From Kluyvera sichuanensis (GTDB taxonomy: Bacteria; Pseudomonadota; Gammaproteobacteria; Enterobacterales; Enterobacteriaceae), in contig NZ_JABBJF010000012.1 of the NCBI RefSeq assembly GCF_014218705.1, positions 46,632 to 110,631 on the forward strand: a stretch of 64,000 nt of DNA, read 5' to 3'. A model generated the notes under the pieces. The model was not told where the DNA came from and ran no database searches. It saw only the letters and a list, made by a program, of their open reading frames with translations. A program made the position numbers and the translations under genes. The stretch's first letter is position 1. Each line of letters opens with the position of its first letter. Below are positions 50,733 to 60,254 of this stretch, in pieces.

Positions 50733-51179
50733 TTAGAGCGTGGGCGCTTGTTGTTTGACCACGTTAATCATCCACGGCACGCCGTAGCGGTCGATGACGC
50801 GGCCGAAGCCGTGCGCCCAGAAGGTCTCCTGCCAGGCCATTTCAACCTTGCCGTTGGCGGCGAGATTGTCGAACCAGCGTTTACCCTCTTTTACGTCCTG
50901 GGTGTCGAGCACCAGCGTAAAGCCAGCGTAGTTAACGGCATCCGGCGAGGTGCCGTCGCTCATCATGATATCGCTGCCCGCGATGTGGACGTTGGCGTGG
51001 GCGATGGCGCTATCGGGAAACTTCAGGCCGGACGGGCAGCCGCCTTCTTCATCCATGGCGGAGGGCGGCATTTCGCCGAAGGTGATTTTGTAGCGCAGTT
51101 CCGCACCCAGCGCCTGCTGATAATAGGCAATGGCATCGGCACAGTTTCCGGAAAAGGCGAGATAGGGGCTTAACGGCAT
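50733..51179 (-). CDS. yjdN: YjdN (PhnB), VOC/glyoxalase superfamily protein
   Basis: 148 residues from the ATG at 51179 (GAGG upstream); a longer frame to 51287 is rejected. It begins MPLSPYLAFSGNCADAIAYYQ and contains FGEMPPSAMDEEGGCPSG, AHANVHIAGSDIMMSDGT and MAWQETFWAHGFGRVIDRYG, all typical of the 3-demethylubiquinone-9 methyltransferase-like VOC family. Despite the old name phnB it is not needed for phosphonate use; function unknown. Confidence 0.92.
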   Translation of the reverse strand: MPLSPYLAFSGNCADAIAYYQQALGAELRYKITFGEMPPSAMDEEGGCPSGLKFPDSAIAHANVHIAGSDIMMSDGTSPDAVNYAGFTLVLDTQDVKEGKRWFDNLAANGKVEMAWQETFWAHGFGRVIDRYGVPWMINVVKQQAPTL

Positions 51180-51257
51180 GATCGTTACCTCAGGTAAGAA
51201 GTGCTCATTAAGTGTAGTGCGTGTCGGTTCTGGGGGCGAAGCGGGGCGGGGGGCGTA

Positions 51258-51287
51258 TTGCCGGATAAGCGAAGCGCCATCCGGCAA
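51258..51287. repeat. Single REP element
   Basis: TTGCCGGATAAGCG and CGCCATCCGGCAA: a REP palindrome between yjdM and yjdN. Confidence 0.85.
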
Positions 51288-51301
51288 GACTACGTGTTAA
51301 A

Positions 51302-51637
51302 TCAGTTCTTTTTCACAAACTCAGATTTCAGCTTCATCTGGCCGAAACCGTCGATTTTGCAATCGATGTTGTGGTCGCCTTCCACCAGGCGGATGTTCTT
51401 CACTTTGGTGCCGATTTTCAGCATCGAAGAACTGCCTTTGACCTTCAGGTCTTTAATCACGGTGACGCTGTCGCCGTCGACCAGCAGGTTGCCGTTGGCA
51501 TCTTTGACGATCAGTTCGTCGCCGTCGTGTGCCGGTTCAGCATCGTTCCACTCATGCGCGCACTCCGGGCAGATGAACATGCCGTTGTCTTCGTAGGTGT
51601 ATTCGGAGTTGCATTGTGGGCAGTGGGGTAATGACAT
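51302..51637 (-). CDS. yjdM: YjdM (PhnA) zinc-ribbon protein
   Basis: 111 residues. The N-terminal zinc ribbon [19 protein letters not shown]...CPEC is followed by a PhnA/KOW-like beta domain ([17 protein letters not shown]). It is the E. coli YjdM type; the name phnA is historical, and it is not phosphonoacetate hydrolase. Function unknown. Confidence 0.93.
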   Translation of the reverse strand: MSLPHCPQCNSEYTYEDNGMFICPECAHEWNDAEPAHDGDELIVKDANGNLLVDGDSVTVIKDLKVKGSSSMLKIGTKVKNIRLVEGDHNIDCKIDGFGQMKLKSEFVKKN

Positions 51638-51787
51638 GGATATATCCTCAAAAGTGCAGTGCGAAAGGCAAAGGCCTGTAAAACGGCAAATCGCCGAAAA
51701 TAGCCCTGATTATACAATAAAACCCTGCAATTGTCGGTGGTATCCAGGAATTGGTTGACGAATGGTTAGAAAACGAGGGGTGGGTTT

Positions 51788-51877
51788 CCCCCTCTCCCTT
51801 GTAGGGAGAGGGCCGGGGTGAGGGTACAGCGGGCGCATTTCCCCTCACCCTAACCCTCTCCCCCAGGGGGAGAGGGG
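51788..51877. repeat. Paired palindromic repeats, CCCTCACCC/CCCTCTCCC family, copy 4
   Basis: CCCCCTCTCCCTTGTAGGGAGAGGG then CCGGGGTGAGGG, and 25 bases on CCCCTCACCCTAACCCTCTC with CCCCAGGGGGAGAGGGG. Located between kdgT and yjdM. Confidence 0.8.
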
Positions 51878-51882
51878 ACCGA

Positions 51883-52881
51883 TTAGTGGTGCGCGGGCTG
51901 TGGTGCCGTTTCTGGTTTATTTTCTGCGGATTGCGGTGCGCCATAACGTTTGGCGTACAGCGCGGTAATAATCGGTACCAGAATCGCGGTGACAATCACG
52001 CTGGCGGCGACCAGTGCCGTAGCGGATGCCGCAACCGGGGCAAACGACGGGTTAATCTGTGCAATGATAACCGGGTTCGCCACGGCAGCACCGGCTGCAG
52101 AAGAGGCGGCAACGCCTGCGGTACCATTACCACCGCCAATCACGCGGTCAGCAATAATCAGTGGAATACCGGTGATAACGATAACCGCCACGCCCAGTAC
52201 GATACCCAGCAGGCCGGTGTCGAGGATCACTTTCAGGTTGATGGTGTTACCCAGCGCGAAGCCGAAGAACGGAATCAGGACCGGCGTGGCTTTGCTGAAG
52301 AACGCACGCAGGTCGTGGTCCAGGTTGCCGAGGGTGAAGCCAATCAGGAATGGCAACACGGCGCCGATAAAGTGGTGCGGCTCAAAGGAGGCCAGGCCTG
52401 CGGAACCGAGGATCACCATGGTCATCAGCGGGCCGGATTCCAGCGACATCAGCACGAACGCACCGGACTCTTCTTTGGTGCCGTACTGGTTCATCAGGCT
52501 GGCGTACAGGCCGCCGTTGGTCATATCCATGGCTGAAACGATCGCCAGCACGGAGAGGCCAGCAAAGAAACCGGTCTGAATACCTGTGTCAGGAATAAAG
52601 GATGCCGCAATCATGGCAACGACCCAGGCGACGGCGATTTTGGTCAGCACCAGCGTGCCGGATTTGCGTAATACCGTGCCGGTAGCGCGTAAATCAATGG
52701 ATGCCCCAATACAGAAGAACCACACCGCCAGAATCGGTACCGTTCCGCCAATCATACCTTTCGTGAAAGAGCCGAAATATTCACCGGTTGTTGGGGCCAG
52801 GGTATTTAATACCGCGCCTAACAGTAACGGGATAAGCATCATCCCGCCAGGGATTCGTTCCATTGTTGCTTTGATTTTCAT
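51883..52881 (-). CDS. kdgT: 2-keto-3-deoxygluconate permease KdgT
   Basis: 332 residues, about ten transmembrane helices, KdgT family: [22 protein letters not shown] at the start, [23 protein letters not shown] and [22 protein letters not shown]. It imports 2-keto-3-deoxygluconate, an intermediate of pectin and hexuronate breakdown, by proton symport. In E. coli kdgT lies elsewhere, so its position between yjdM and proP is a rearrangement. A KdgR-like operator lies about 185 bases upstream. Confidence 0.93.
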   Translation of the reverse strand: MKIKATMERIPGGMMLIPLLLGAVLNTLAPTTGEYFGSFTKGMIGGTVPILAVWFFCIGASIDLRATGTVLRKSGTLVLTKIAVAWVVAMIAASFIPDTGIQTGFFAGLSVLAIVSAMDMTNGGLYASLMNQYGTKEESGAFVLMSLESGPLMTMVILGSAGLASFEPHHFIGAVLPFLIGFTLGNLDHDLRAFFSKATPVLIPFFGFALGNTINLKVILDTGLLGIVLGVAVIVITGIPLIIADRVIGGGNGTAGVAASSAAGAAVANPVIIAQINPSFAPVAASATALVAASVIVTAILVPIITALYAKRYGAPQSAENKPETAPQPAHH

Positions 52882-53065
52882 GTGACATCCTCGCTTCGTA
52901 TCGCCCAGGCGACAGAAGAGGTTAAGTATAATAATTTCAGTGTGTTATATGGCTATCATCTGGTGTTCTTATGTCAGTCAGCTTTCGTGTTAAGGGAAAC
53001 TTATCGACATATTTAACGCTGTTTCGGAAGTTATAATGCATTTGTAGAAATGATGATTCAATTAA

Positions 53066-53084
53066 AATAAAACAGTGTTTTATA
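53066..53084. promoter_or_regulatory. KdgR-like operator
   Basis: AATAAAACAGTGTTTTATA is a near-palindrome matching the KdgR consensus (AATRAAAY...RTTTYATT). It lies 185 bases upstream of kdgT, a known KdgR target in enterobacteria. Confidence 0.6.
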
Positions 53085-53292
53085 TATATAGATCACATAT
53101 TTCAAATGTTGACATTGAGCGCACCTAAAAGATAAAAACGGTGTGAAGTGAATGTGAAAAATTCTGAAAAAACTCTTTTCGAAATTGAGGTGAAAAAACA
53201 TCGCGAAGCATGCGGTGGGTCTAGCGTTGAGCGGGAAATGAGCAGGTAAATGTGAGCGGAATATTTCGCTTTGGTAGCATGATTCAATCTTT

Positions 53293-53308
53293 TGTTAAGT
53301 TGATCACA
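53293..53308 (+). promoter_or_regulatory. CRP-like site of proP P1
   Basis: TGTTAAGTTGATCACA fits TGTGA-N6-TCACA with one mismatch and corresponds to the CRP site overlapping proP P1 in E. coli (TGTGAAGTTGATCACA). Confidence 0.65.
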
Positions 53309-53443
53309 ATATTAATCGCTGTTAGGGTAAATAGGATTGTCCCTCAAACGGTCATTTTCCGAGGGGCGGCTTTTTAACTGACTCGCCAGCAGGCCCAACA
53401 GGTTTGATTGTCCGCAAACATCGACTCACGCAGACATGCAAAC

Positions 53444-53460
53444 CTGCTACGCTTGGATAA
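53444..53460 (+). promoter_or_regulatory. Probable proP P2 promoter (-10, sigma-S type)
   Basis: CTGCTACGCTTGGATAA contains CTACGCTT, close to the extended sigma-S -10 element, at about the place of the Fis/sigma-S-dependent P2 promoter of E. coli proP. Confidence 0.45.
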
Positions 53461-53564
53461 ACGGAACCAGCATCTCCACGGTTCCCTTTACGCATCCTCG
53501 CAAACACATCGTGTGTTTGTCGCCACTGGGTGTGCGTTCAAGGCGAAATTGAACGAGGAAAACC

Positions 53565-55067
53565 ATGCTTAAAAGGAAAAAAGTAAAACCGATCACGATT
53601 CGTGACGTCACTATCATCGACGATGCCAAGCTGCGCAAAGCGATTACCGCGGCTTCACTGGGTAACGCGATGGAGTGGTTTGACTTCGGGGTTTATGGGT
53701 TTGTGGCCTATGCGCTGGGTAAAGTCTTCTTCCCGGATGCCGACCCCAGCGTGCAGATGATTGCCGCATTGGGTACCTTCTCCGTTCCCTTCCTGATTCG
53801 TCCACTGGGCGGTCTGTTCTTCGGGATGCTGGGGGATAAATACGGCCGCCAGAAGATTCTCTCCATCACCATTATTATTATGTCGCTCAGTACATTCTGT
53901 ATTGGTCTTATTCCTTCGTACGAGACTATCGGTATTTGGGCACCGATCCTGCTGCTGCTGTGTAAAATGGCGCAGGGCTTCTCGGTCGGCGGTGAATATA
54001 CCGGGGCGTCTATCTTTGTCGCTGAATACTCTCCTGACCGTAAGCGCGGTTTCATGGGCAGCTGGCTGGACTTCGGTTCGATTGCCGGGTTCGTGATGGG
54101 TGCGGGTCTGGTGGTACTGCTCTCTACTGCGGTGGGTGAGGCGAACTTCCTTGAGTGGGGTTGGCGTATTCCGTTCTTCGTTGCGCTGCCGTTAGGGATT
54201 ATCGGCCTCTATCTGCGTCATGCGTTAGAAGAGACCCCGGCGTTCCAGCAGCACGTCGATAAGCTGGAGCAGGGCGATCGTCAGGGTCTGCAGGATGGAC
54301 CAAAGGTATCGTTTAAAGAGATTGCCACCAAGCACTGGCGTAGCCTGCTGGCATGTATCGGTCTGGTTATCTCCACCAACGTGACCTACTACATGCTGCT
54401 GACCTACATGCCGAGCTACCTGTCGCATAACCTGCACTACTCGGAAGACCACGGTGTGCTGATTATCATCGCCATTATGATCGGTATGCTGTTCGTGCAG
54501 CCGGTGATGGGTCTGCTGAGCGACCGATTTGGTCGTCGTCCGTTTATCGTGGTGGGTAGCATTGCGCTGCTGGTGTTCTCGATTCCGGCCTTCGTGCTGA
54601 TTAACAGCAACTCGATTGGTCTGATTTTCTCCGGCCTGCTGCTGCTGGCGGTGATCCTGAACTGCTTCACCGGGGTGATGGCGTCGTCGTTACCGGCGAT
54701 GTTCCCAACCCATATCCGCTACAGCGCGCTGGCGAGTGCCTTTAACATCTCGGTGCTGGTTGCCGGTGTAACGCCGACGCTGGCCGCCTGGCTGGTGGAG
54801 TCAACGCAGAACCTGATGATGCCGGCTTACTATCTGATGGTGGTGGCGGTAATCGGCCTGATGACCGGTGTGATGATGAAAGAGACCGCCAACCGGCCGC
54901 TGAAAGGCGCAACGCCTGCGGCATCGGATATGGCCGAAGCGAAGGAGATCCTTCAGGAGCATCACGACCATATCGAGCATAAGATTGAAGATATCGATGC
55001 CGAGATTGCCGCGCTGCAGGAGAAACGCTCGCAGCTGGTGATGCAGCATCCGAAAATTAACGAGTAG
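53565..55067 (+). CDS. proP: Osmoprotectant/proton symporter ProP (MFS)
   Basis: 500 residues, identical in length to E. coli ProP. Twelve transmembrane helices of the major facilitator superfamily with GNAMEWFDFGVYGFVAYALG, the loop motif GMLGDKYGRQKIL, FSVGGEYTGASIFVAEYSP and SDRFGRRPFIVV. The C-terminal extension (from about residue 455) forms a coiled coil (ILQEHHDHIEHKIEDIDAEI) that tunes the osmotic set-point. It imports proline, glycine betaine and ectoine under hyperosmotic stress. Confidence 0.97.
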   Translation: MLKRKKVKPITIRDVTIIDDAKLRKAITAASLGNAMEWFDFGVYGFVAYALGKVFFPDADPSVQMIAALGTFSVPFLIRPLGGLFFGMLGDKYGRQKILSITIIIMSLSTFCIGLIPSYETIGIWAPILLLLCKMAQGFSVGGEYTGASIFVAEYSPDRKRGFMGSWLDFGSIAGFVMGAGLVVLLSTAVGEANFLEWGWRIPFFVALPLGIIGLYLRHALEETPAFQQHVDKLEQGDRQGLQDGPKVSFKEIATKHWRSLLACIGLVISTNVTYYMLLTYMPSYLSHNLHYSEDHGVLIIIAIMIGMLFVQPVMGLLSDRFGRRPFIVVGSIALLVFSIPAFVLINSNSIGLIFSGLLLLAVILNCFTGVMASSLPAMFPTHIRYSALASAFNISVLVAGVTPTLAAWLVESTQNLMMPAYYLMVVAVIGLMTGVMMKETANRPLKGATPAASDMAEAKEILQEHHDHIEHKIEDIDAEIAALQEKRSQLVMQHPKINE

Positions 55068-55115
55068 GCCGTGCCCGATCCCAGGGTCGGCGTAAGCACC
55101 GAAACATACCAATAA

Positions 55116-55146
55116 AAAACCCGGCTGATGACGCCGGGTTTTTTGT
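55116..55146. terminator. Bidirectional terminator between proP and the secretion locus
   Basis: AAAAAACCCGGC-TGATGAC-GCCGGGTTTTTT: perfect stem with A-run and T-run, between the convergent proP and HlyD-family genes. Confidence 0.93.
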
Positions 55147-55148
55147 GC

Positions 55149-56504
55149 TTATCGTTCGCGGAACGCTTCGGCTTTGGCCCTCAGAATCGGCTTCAGCAAA
55201 TAGGCCAGAATGGTTTTCTTGCCGGTAATAATATCCACCGATGCCACCATCCCCGGAATAATAATCAGCGGTTTTTCATCGCTGCCGAGGTGGTTTTTCT
55301 CCGTACGCAGACGAATAACATAGAAGCTCTTGCCGTCTTTGTCCGTCACCGTATCCGGGCTGATTTGCTCCAGCTTAGCCTTCAGGCCGCCATAGATGGT
55401 GAAGTCGTAGGCGGTGAACTTGACCATCGCTTCCTGTCCTGGGCGCAGGAAAGCGATATCCTGCGGGCGAATTTTGGCTTCAATCAGCAGCGTATCATCC
55501 AGCGGGACAATCTCGACCAGGTCGTTGCCCGGCTGGATAACGCCGCCGATGGTGTTGACCATCAGTTGCTGGACGATGCCGCGTACCGGTGAAGTGACCA
55601 GCGTACGGTTAACCCGGTCCTCGATGGCCTTGCCGGTGGCGGTGAGCTTGCTGAGTTCGGTGCGGGCTTCGTTGAGCTGGGACAGCGCTTCACTGCGATA
55701 GCGGCCGCGCGTCTCACCCATTTTACTTTCAATCTCTTTAATCGCCGCCTGGGCTCTTGGCACTGACAGCGTGACCGACTCCAGCTGCCCGCGGGTTTCC
55801 ACCTCGGAGCGGCGCAGGCGCAGTACCTCGACCTTCGAGATGGCCCCTTTGGCAACCAGCGGTTCAGACATGCTGATTTCCTGTTGCAGCAGCCCCAGGC
55901 TACGGCGGTACTGCTCGCCTTTGGCCTGGTAATCCAGCAGCTCCTGTTTCTTCTGCACCAGTTGCTCATCGAGGCCTGATAACTCGCTCTGAATCCGTTT
56001 GTTCACGCTGGCAAAGAGCTCCATTTCGCCGTTAGCGATATCCGGCGACTTCTCCACAATATCGGGTGACAGGGTGAGGGTTTCTTTGTCATCCAGCTGT
56101 GCGGTCAGGCGTTGAATACGCGCCTCCAGCGCCAATCGGTCGGCCTCGGACTCCCCGGCGTTAGAACGAAAGCGGGTATCGTCGAGACGCAACAACGGCG
56201 CGCCTGCTTTGACGACTTCCCCTTCGTGCACGAACACTTCAGCGACAATTCCCCCTTCCAGGTTCTGGATTTTTTGCAGACGGGAAGAGGGAATCGCTTT
56301 GCCGTCGCCGCGCGTCACTTCGTCGATTTCGGCCAGCGATGCCCAGGCAATCATGATGATAAAGAAGCCGAGGATCGCCCACAGGGTGATACGCACCACG
56401 CGCGGAGAGTCATCGAGTAGCGCTTTGTTCACCTCGTTTGAGGTGAGCGTTGAGGCGTTTCTGTCGCCAAAAAGCCACTTCATCATTCGGTTAACGTTGC
56501 GCAT
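55149..56504 (-). CDS. HlyD-family type I secretion membrane fusion protein (LapC-like)
   Basis: 451 residues. One transmembrane helix (about residues 39-58: ITLWAILGFFIIMIAWASLA) precedes the HlyD signature VTRGDGKAIPSSRLQKIQNLEGGIVAEVFVHEGEVVKAG. A long coiled-coil hairpin spans about residues 120-290, followed by a beta-barrel domain (VTSPVRGIVQQLMVNTIGGVIQPG, PGQEAMVKFTAYDF). It links the ABC transporter to the outer-membrane channel. Its start overlaps the ABC gene by 14 bases. It is the last gene of the locus, closed by the terminator at 55116-55146. Confidence 0.9.
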   Translation of the reverse strand: MRNVNRMMKWLFGDRNASTLTSNEVNKALLDDSPRVVRITLWAILGFFIIMIAWASLAEIDEVTRGDGKAIPSSRLQKIQNLEGGIVAEVFVHEGEVVKAGAPLLRLDDTRFRSNAGESEADRLALEARIQRLTAQLDDKETLTLSPDIVEKSPDIANGEMELFASVNKRIQSELSGLDEQLVQKKQELLDYQAKGEQYRRSLGLLQQEISMSEPLVAKGAISKVEVLRLRRSEVETRGQLESVTLSVPRAQAAIKEIESKMGETRGRYRSEALSQLNEARTELSKLTATGKAIEDRVNRTLVTSPVRGIVQQLMVNTIGGVIQPGNDLVEIVPLDDTLLIEAKIRPQDIAFLRPGQEAMVKFTAYDFTIYGGLKAKLEQISPDTVTDKDGKSFYVIRLRTEKNHLGSDEKPLIIIPGMVASVDIITGKKTILAYLLKPILRAKAEAFRER

Positions 56505-58677
56505 GAATTTGTCCCTTCTTCAGTGCGGTCATGACGCTTTCTTTCGGACCATCCGCGATGATTTTGCCGTTATCGAGGATAATCAGGCGATCAACCAGCG
56601 TCAGCAGTGAGGCGCGGTGGGTGACCAGCAGCAGCGTTTTATTGCTCACGAGCGGCGTTAGCGCTTTTTTAATCAAATCTTCGCTGGTGTTGTCCATCGA
56701 ACTGGTGGGTTCGTCCATCAGGAGCACCGGCGGGTCGAGCAGCAGCGCCCGCGCCAGCGCGACGGCCTGACGCTGGCCGCCGGAAAGATTCATCCCGCGT
56801 TCCCCAACCTGCATGTTGTAGCCGGAAGGGTGGCGACGGGCGAACTCATGTACGCCAGCCAGCGTGGCCGCGCGCAGCATCGTCTCTTCATCAACGTAGC
56901 TGGCGCCGCTCAACAGGTTATCGCGCAGCGTACCGCTGAACAGGTGGATATCCTGCGGTGCGTAGCCGATGTTATGCCGGACATCGTGGACGTCGAGCTG
57001 GCGGGCATCAATGCCGTCAATCAGGATGGTGCCCTCATCTGGCTGGTAGAAACCAACCAGCAGCTTCGCCAGCGAGCTTTTGCCGGAACCGCTACGGCCG
57101 ATAATCCCCACCTTCTCGCCCGGCTCAATTTTGAGCGAAATGCCGTTTAACGACATGTACTGGTTTTGCGGGTAGTGGAAGGTCACGTCGCGGAACTCGA
57201 TAGCGCCAGACAGCGTTTCACGCTTTAGCGGCACTTCGTCCTCCTGCACTTCCTGGTCAAGATCCATCATGCGGTCGATGGTGGCCTTGGTCATTTTGGC
57301 GCGCTGGTAGCGGGTTATCAGGCTGCAAAGTTGGCCAATGGGCATCATGGCACGGCGATTGAGCAGGTAGCAGGCGATCAGGCCGCCCATACTGAGGTTA
57401 CCGGCAATAATGCTGTACACGCCCACAACAATCATCACGACGCCGGCAATTTTCTGGATCCATGCCGTCAAGTTGACTGCAAGATAGGAGAGCGATTTAA
57501 CCCGCAGCTCCAGCTTGCTCAACTGGCCGATAATCTGTTCCCACTGATACTGACGTTCGCTTTGCGCGTTGTTGACCTTAATCGCGTCCAGGCCGGTAAT
57601 CGTCTCAACCAGCATGGCCTGACGTTCAGTGGAGAGGCGATAGGTTTTTTGCACCTGTTCCAGCAGCGGACGCTGGAGCATCCAGTTAATGCCCAGCGCA
57701 ATCGGATAACAGAGCAGCGGAATCAGGGCGAGTGGGCCGCCAATAATAGCGATAACCAATAAAATCAATAAGGTAAACGGGAAGTCGATGAGCGCCGTCA
57801 GGGTGAATGACGAGAGGAAATCGCGTACCGACTGATACTCCTGGAACTGCTGCGTAAAGCCGCCAACTCGCTGTGGCCGCTCTTTCATCTTCATGCCCAG
57901 CAGGCGTTCAAACAGCGCTGCCGAAACGATGAGATCGGTCTTTTTCCCCGCGATATCAAGACAAATACCGCGTAATACCTTCAAAATAAGATCAAACACA
58001 AAGGCGATTGAGATGCCGATTGCCAGCACCCAGAGCGTGGCGGTGGCCTGGTTTGGCACCACGCGATCGTAGACGTTCATCACGAACAGCGGCGTCGCAA
58101 TCGCGATCACGTTGATGATAAAACTGGCGACAACCGAATCCAGGTAAAGGAATTTCGACAGTTTTAACGTGTCTTTAAACCAGGAGCGGGTACGTGGAAT
58201 CGTTGCCGTCGGTTGGCGGTCGTATTCGTGTCCTGGCTGGATAAAAATGGTTTTCCCGCTGTAGTTTTCTGCCAGCGCTTCACGCTCAAGCACTATTTCA
58301 CCGCCTTCCGTTTCGGTTGTCAGAAGACGGGCGCGCTGCTGGTCGTCCCATCCGATCAGCACGGCGGCCTGATCGTTTTTGAGGAGTACGATAGCGGGTA
58401 GCGAAATGGCGGTGATTTTTTCCAGCGGCCGCTGCAGTACGCGTGCTTTTAGCCCCGCGCGTTTCGCCGCGCGTGGGAATGCGCTGAGCGTAAGTCGATG
58501 TTCATCCAGCGGCAAACCGCCGGTTAATACGTTGCGACTGGTCACGATGTTGTGCAACTGGCAGACGATCATCAGTGAATCGAGCAGGGGATCGTCATGA
58601 TGTTGCCGCGGATCGTGCCTGATGGTGTTATCAGCAGAAGCAGTCACTTGCTCAAGTGGATCAGTATAAGACGCCAT
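56491..58677 (-). CDS. Type I secretion ABC transporter with C39-like domain (LapB-like)
   Basis: 728 residues. An N-terminal ~140-residue C39-peptidase-like domain (PLLDSLMIVCQLHNIVTSRNVLTGGLP, GWDDQQRARLLTTETEGG) lacks the catalytic QxxxxCG motif, so it is a substrate-binding C39-like domain rather than a peptidase. Six transmembrane helices (about residues 160-450) follow, then an ATPase domain with Walker [17 protein letters not shown], signature NLSGGQRQAVALARAL and Walker B VLLMDEPTSSMDN. It matches exporters of giant adhesins (LapB, SiiF, BapB type). Confidence 0.92.
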   Translation of the reverse strand: MASYTDPLEQVTASADNTIRHDPRQHHDDPLLDSLMIVCQLHNIVTSRNVLTGGLPLDEHRLTLSAFPRAAKRAGLKARVLQRPLEKITAISLPAIVLLKNDQAAVLIGWDDQQRARLLTTETEGGEIVLEREALAENYSGKTIFIQPGHEYDRQPTATIPRTRSWFKDTLKLSKFLYLDSVVASFIINVIAIATPLFVMNVYDRVVPNQATATLWVLAIGISIAFVFDLILKVLRGICLDIAGKKTDLIVSAALFERLLGMKMKERPQRVGGFTQQFQEYQSVRDFLSSFTLTALIDFPFTLLILLVIAIIGGPLALIPLLCYPIALGINWMLQRPLLEQVQKTYRLSTERQAMLVETITGLDAIKVNNAQSERQYQWEQIIGQLSKLELRVKSLSYLAVNLTAWIQKIAGVVMIVVGVYSIIAGNLSMGGLIACYLLNRRAMMPIGQLCSLITRYQRAKMTKATIDRMMDLDQEVQEDEVPLKRETLSGAIEFRDVTFHYPQNQYMSLNGISLKIEPGEKVGIIGRSGSGKSSLAKLLVGFYQPDEGTILIDGIDARQLDVHDVRHNIGYAPQDIHLFSGTLRDNLLSGASYVDEETMLRAATLAGVHEFARRHPSGYNMQVGERGMNLSGGQRQAVALARALLLDPPVLLMDEPTSSMDNTSEDLIKKALTPLVSNKTLLLVTHRASLLTLVDRLIILDNGKIIADGPKESVMTALKKGQIHAQR

Positions 58678-58776
58678 AGTCAGACCTTATATACCAGCGA
58701 ATAAAACTCGCACAGGCTGAAGAGTATAAGGGGTTACCTCACCGTAAAGTAAGATAACCCGCAGGCCCAAAATCGA

Positions 58777-60129
58777 TTATTTCAGTTCGGGTAAGTTGTT
58801 GTGTGCCGTCTGCTGCTCATCCACCGGCTGTGCGGCCGTTGGCGCCTGAATATTCAGCTGTTTTAGCAGATCGCCAATTCGGGCGTTGATGCGGTAGGTG
58901 GTGAACATCTCCACAAACTGCATTTCGACGTAGCGGCGCTGGGCGGTGAACACTTCGTTTTCGCTGTCCAGCATATCCAGCAGACTACGCTCACCGATGC
59001 TGAACTGCTCCTGATATGCGGTGCGCACCACGGCACTGCGATCGGCGTAATCTTTGGCGATCGGCACCTGCTGTTTGGCGTTCTGCCAGGCGTTCCAGGA
59101 CAGACGCAGCTCCTCATCCAACTGGCGAAGGGCGTTGCGTTTGACGTCCTGCGCTTCCTGCATTTTATAGGCATAAGATGACAGCTGTGCTTTATCGCTG
59201 CCGCCGTTAAACAGGTTGTAGTTCATGCGAACCATCGCCTGCCACTCCTGATCGTGACCACGCGTACCGTCGGTGTTGTTATCCATGCGGCGGCCGAGGT
59301 CGACATCCACGCTCGGGTAGAAGCGGGATTTCGCGGCTTCATACTGCTGACGGGTGGCTTCAACATCTGCATCGGCCTGCTTGAGCAGCGGGCTGTTTTC
59401 CAGCATCTGCTTACGGGCTTCAGCCTGAGAGCCTGGAACTTTGGTCGTCATCGGCATTGACAGGCCGCTCGCCTCTTTACCGACCACGCTGTAGTAGTTG
59501 GCCTGGGCATCTTCGAGGTTGGTTTGTTCGGTCAGCAGGTTGTTTTTCGCCTGCGCCAGACGCGCCTGCGCCTGCTCATAGTCAGCCTTACGGCCTACGC
59601 CCTGTTCGGTGCGCAGGCGAATTTGGTCAAAAACGCGTTCGTGGTTTTTCAGGTTATCCTGCGCCAGTTGCACCATTTTTTGACGCATCAGAACGTCGAG
59701 ATAGCTTTGAATCGCATTCAGCGCAGTCAATTCACTGGTGTTCATCACCGTGTAGGCCCGGGAGTTCACTGTCGCCTTTTGCCGGGCCACTTCGCTGGTG
59801 GTGGCAAAGCCGTTAAACACATTCTGGCGCAGATTAAGGCTGGATTCGCTGCGGTTCAGGTTGCGACGATGATCGTTAGCCGCACGGGTGCTGGCGTTAT
59901 CGGTCTGCTCCCAGCCGGTACCGGCGGAGAGGTTTAAGGTAGGCAGATAGCCGCCTTTTGCCGCCCGCAAATCCTCATCGGCAGAATAGCGGCTGTTGAC
60001 CGACGCGCTCACCTGCGGGTGCCAGAGCAAGCTGTCTTTCACGGCCTGTTCGAGCGTGGCCGCACTTACGCTGCTGGCGAACAGCAGCGGCAGAGAGAAG
60101 CTGGTGAATACCCGAATGTGTTTGTTCAT
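58777..60129 (-). CDS. TolC-family outer-membrane protein of the type I secretion locus
   Basis: 450 residues. Signal peptide MNKHIRVFTSFSLPLLFASSVSA, then TolC duplication: ATLEQAVKDSLLWHPQVSASVNSRYSADEDL and PLLKQADADVEATRQQYEAAKSRFYPSVDVDLG. Long helices form the periplasmic tunnel. Dedicated channel for the giant protein rather than housekeeping TolC, judged by context. The ABC gene follows 99 bases later. AAGGAAAGGG precedes the ATG. Confidence 0.9.
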   Translation of the reverse strand: MNKHIRVFTSFSLPLLFASSVSAATLEQAVKDSLLWHPQVSASVNSRYSADEDLRAAKGGYLPTLNLSAGTGWEQTDNASTRAANDHRRNLNRSESSLNLRQNVFNGFATTSEVARQKATVNSRAYTVMNTSELTALNAIQSYLDVLMRQKMVQLAQDNLKNHERVFDQIRLRTEQGVGRKADYEQAQARLAQAKNNLLTEQTNLEDAQANYYSVVGKEASGLSMPMTTKVPGSQAEARKQMLENSPLLKQADADVEATRQQYEAAKSRFYPSVDVDLGRRMDNNTDGTRGHDQEWQAMVRMNYNLFNGGSDKAQLSSYAYKMQEAQDVKRNALRQLDEELRLSWNAWQNAKQQVPIAKDYADRSAVVRTAYQEQFSIGERSLLDMLDSENEVFTAQRRYVEMQFVEMFTTYRINARIGDLLKQLNIQAPTAAQPVDEQQTAHNNLPELK

Positions 60130-60254
60130 GATGTCGCCCTTTCCTTACGTTTATTTCCCTGGCTACGGGTTTTGGCCACCAGAGGCAATGTCATTAATAT
60201 CATTTACTGCTAAGGGTTCATCCAGACCAATAACGGTGGCTATGACGAACTATT

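Larger units (their letters stand above)
52882..53564. other. kdgT-proP divergent intergenic region
   Basis: 683 bases without a convincing gene, AT-rich from 52915 to 53335. It carries the kdgT promoter region and KdgR-like box near the left, and the proP P1 and P2 promoter regions on the right. It also carries a leader hairpin CAAACACA (53501-53508) / TGTGTTTG (53512-53519), 45 bases before the proP start. Confidence 0.6.
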
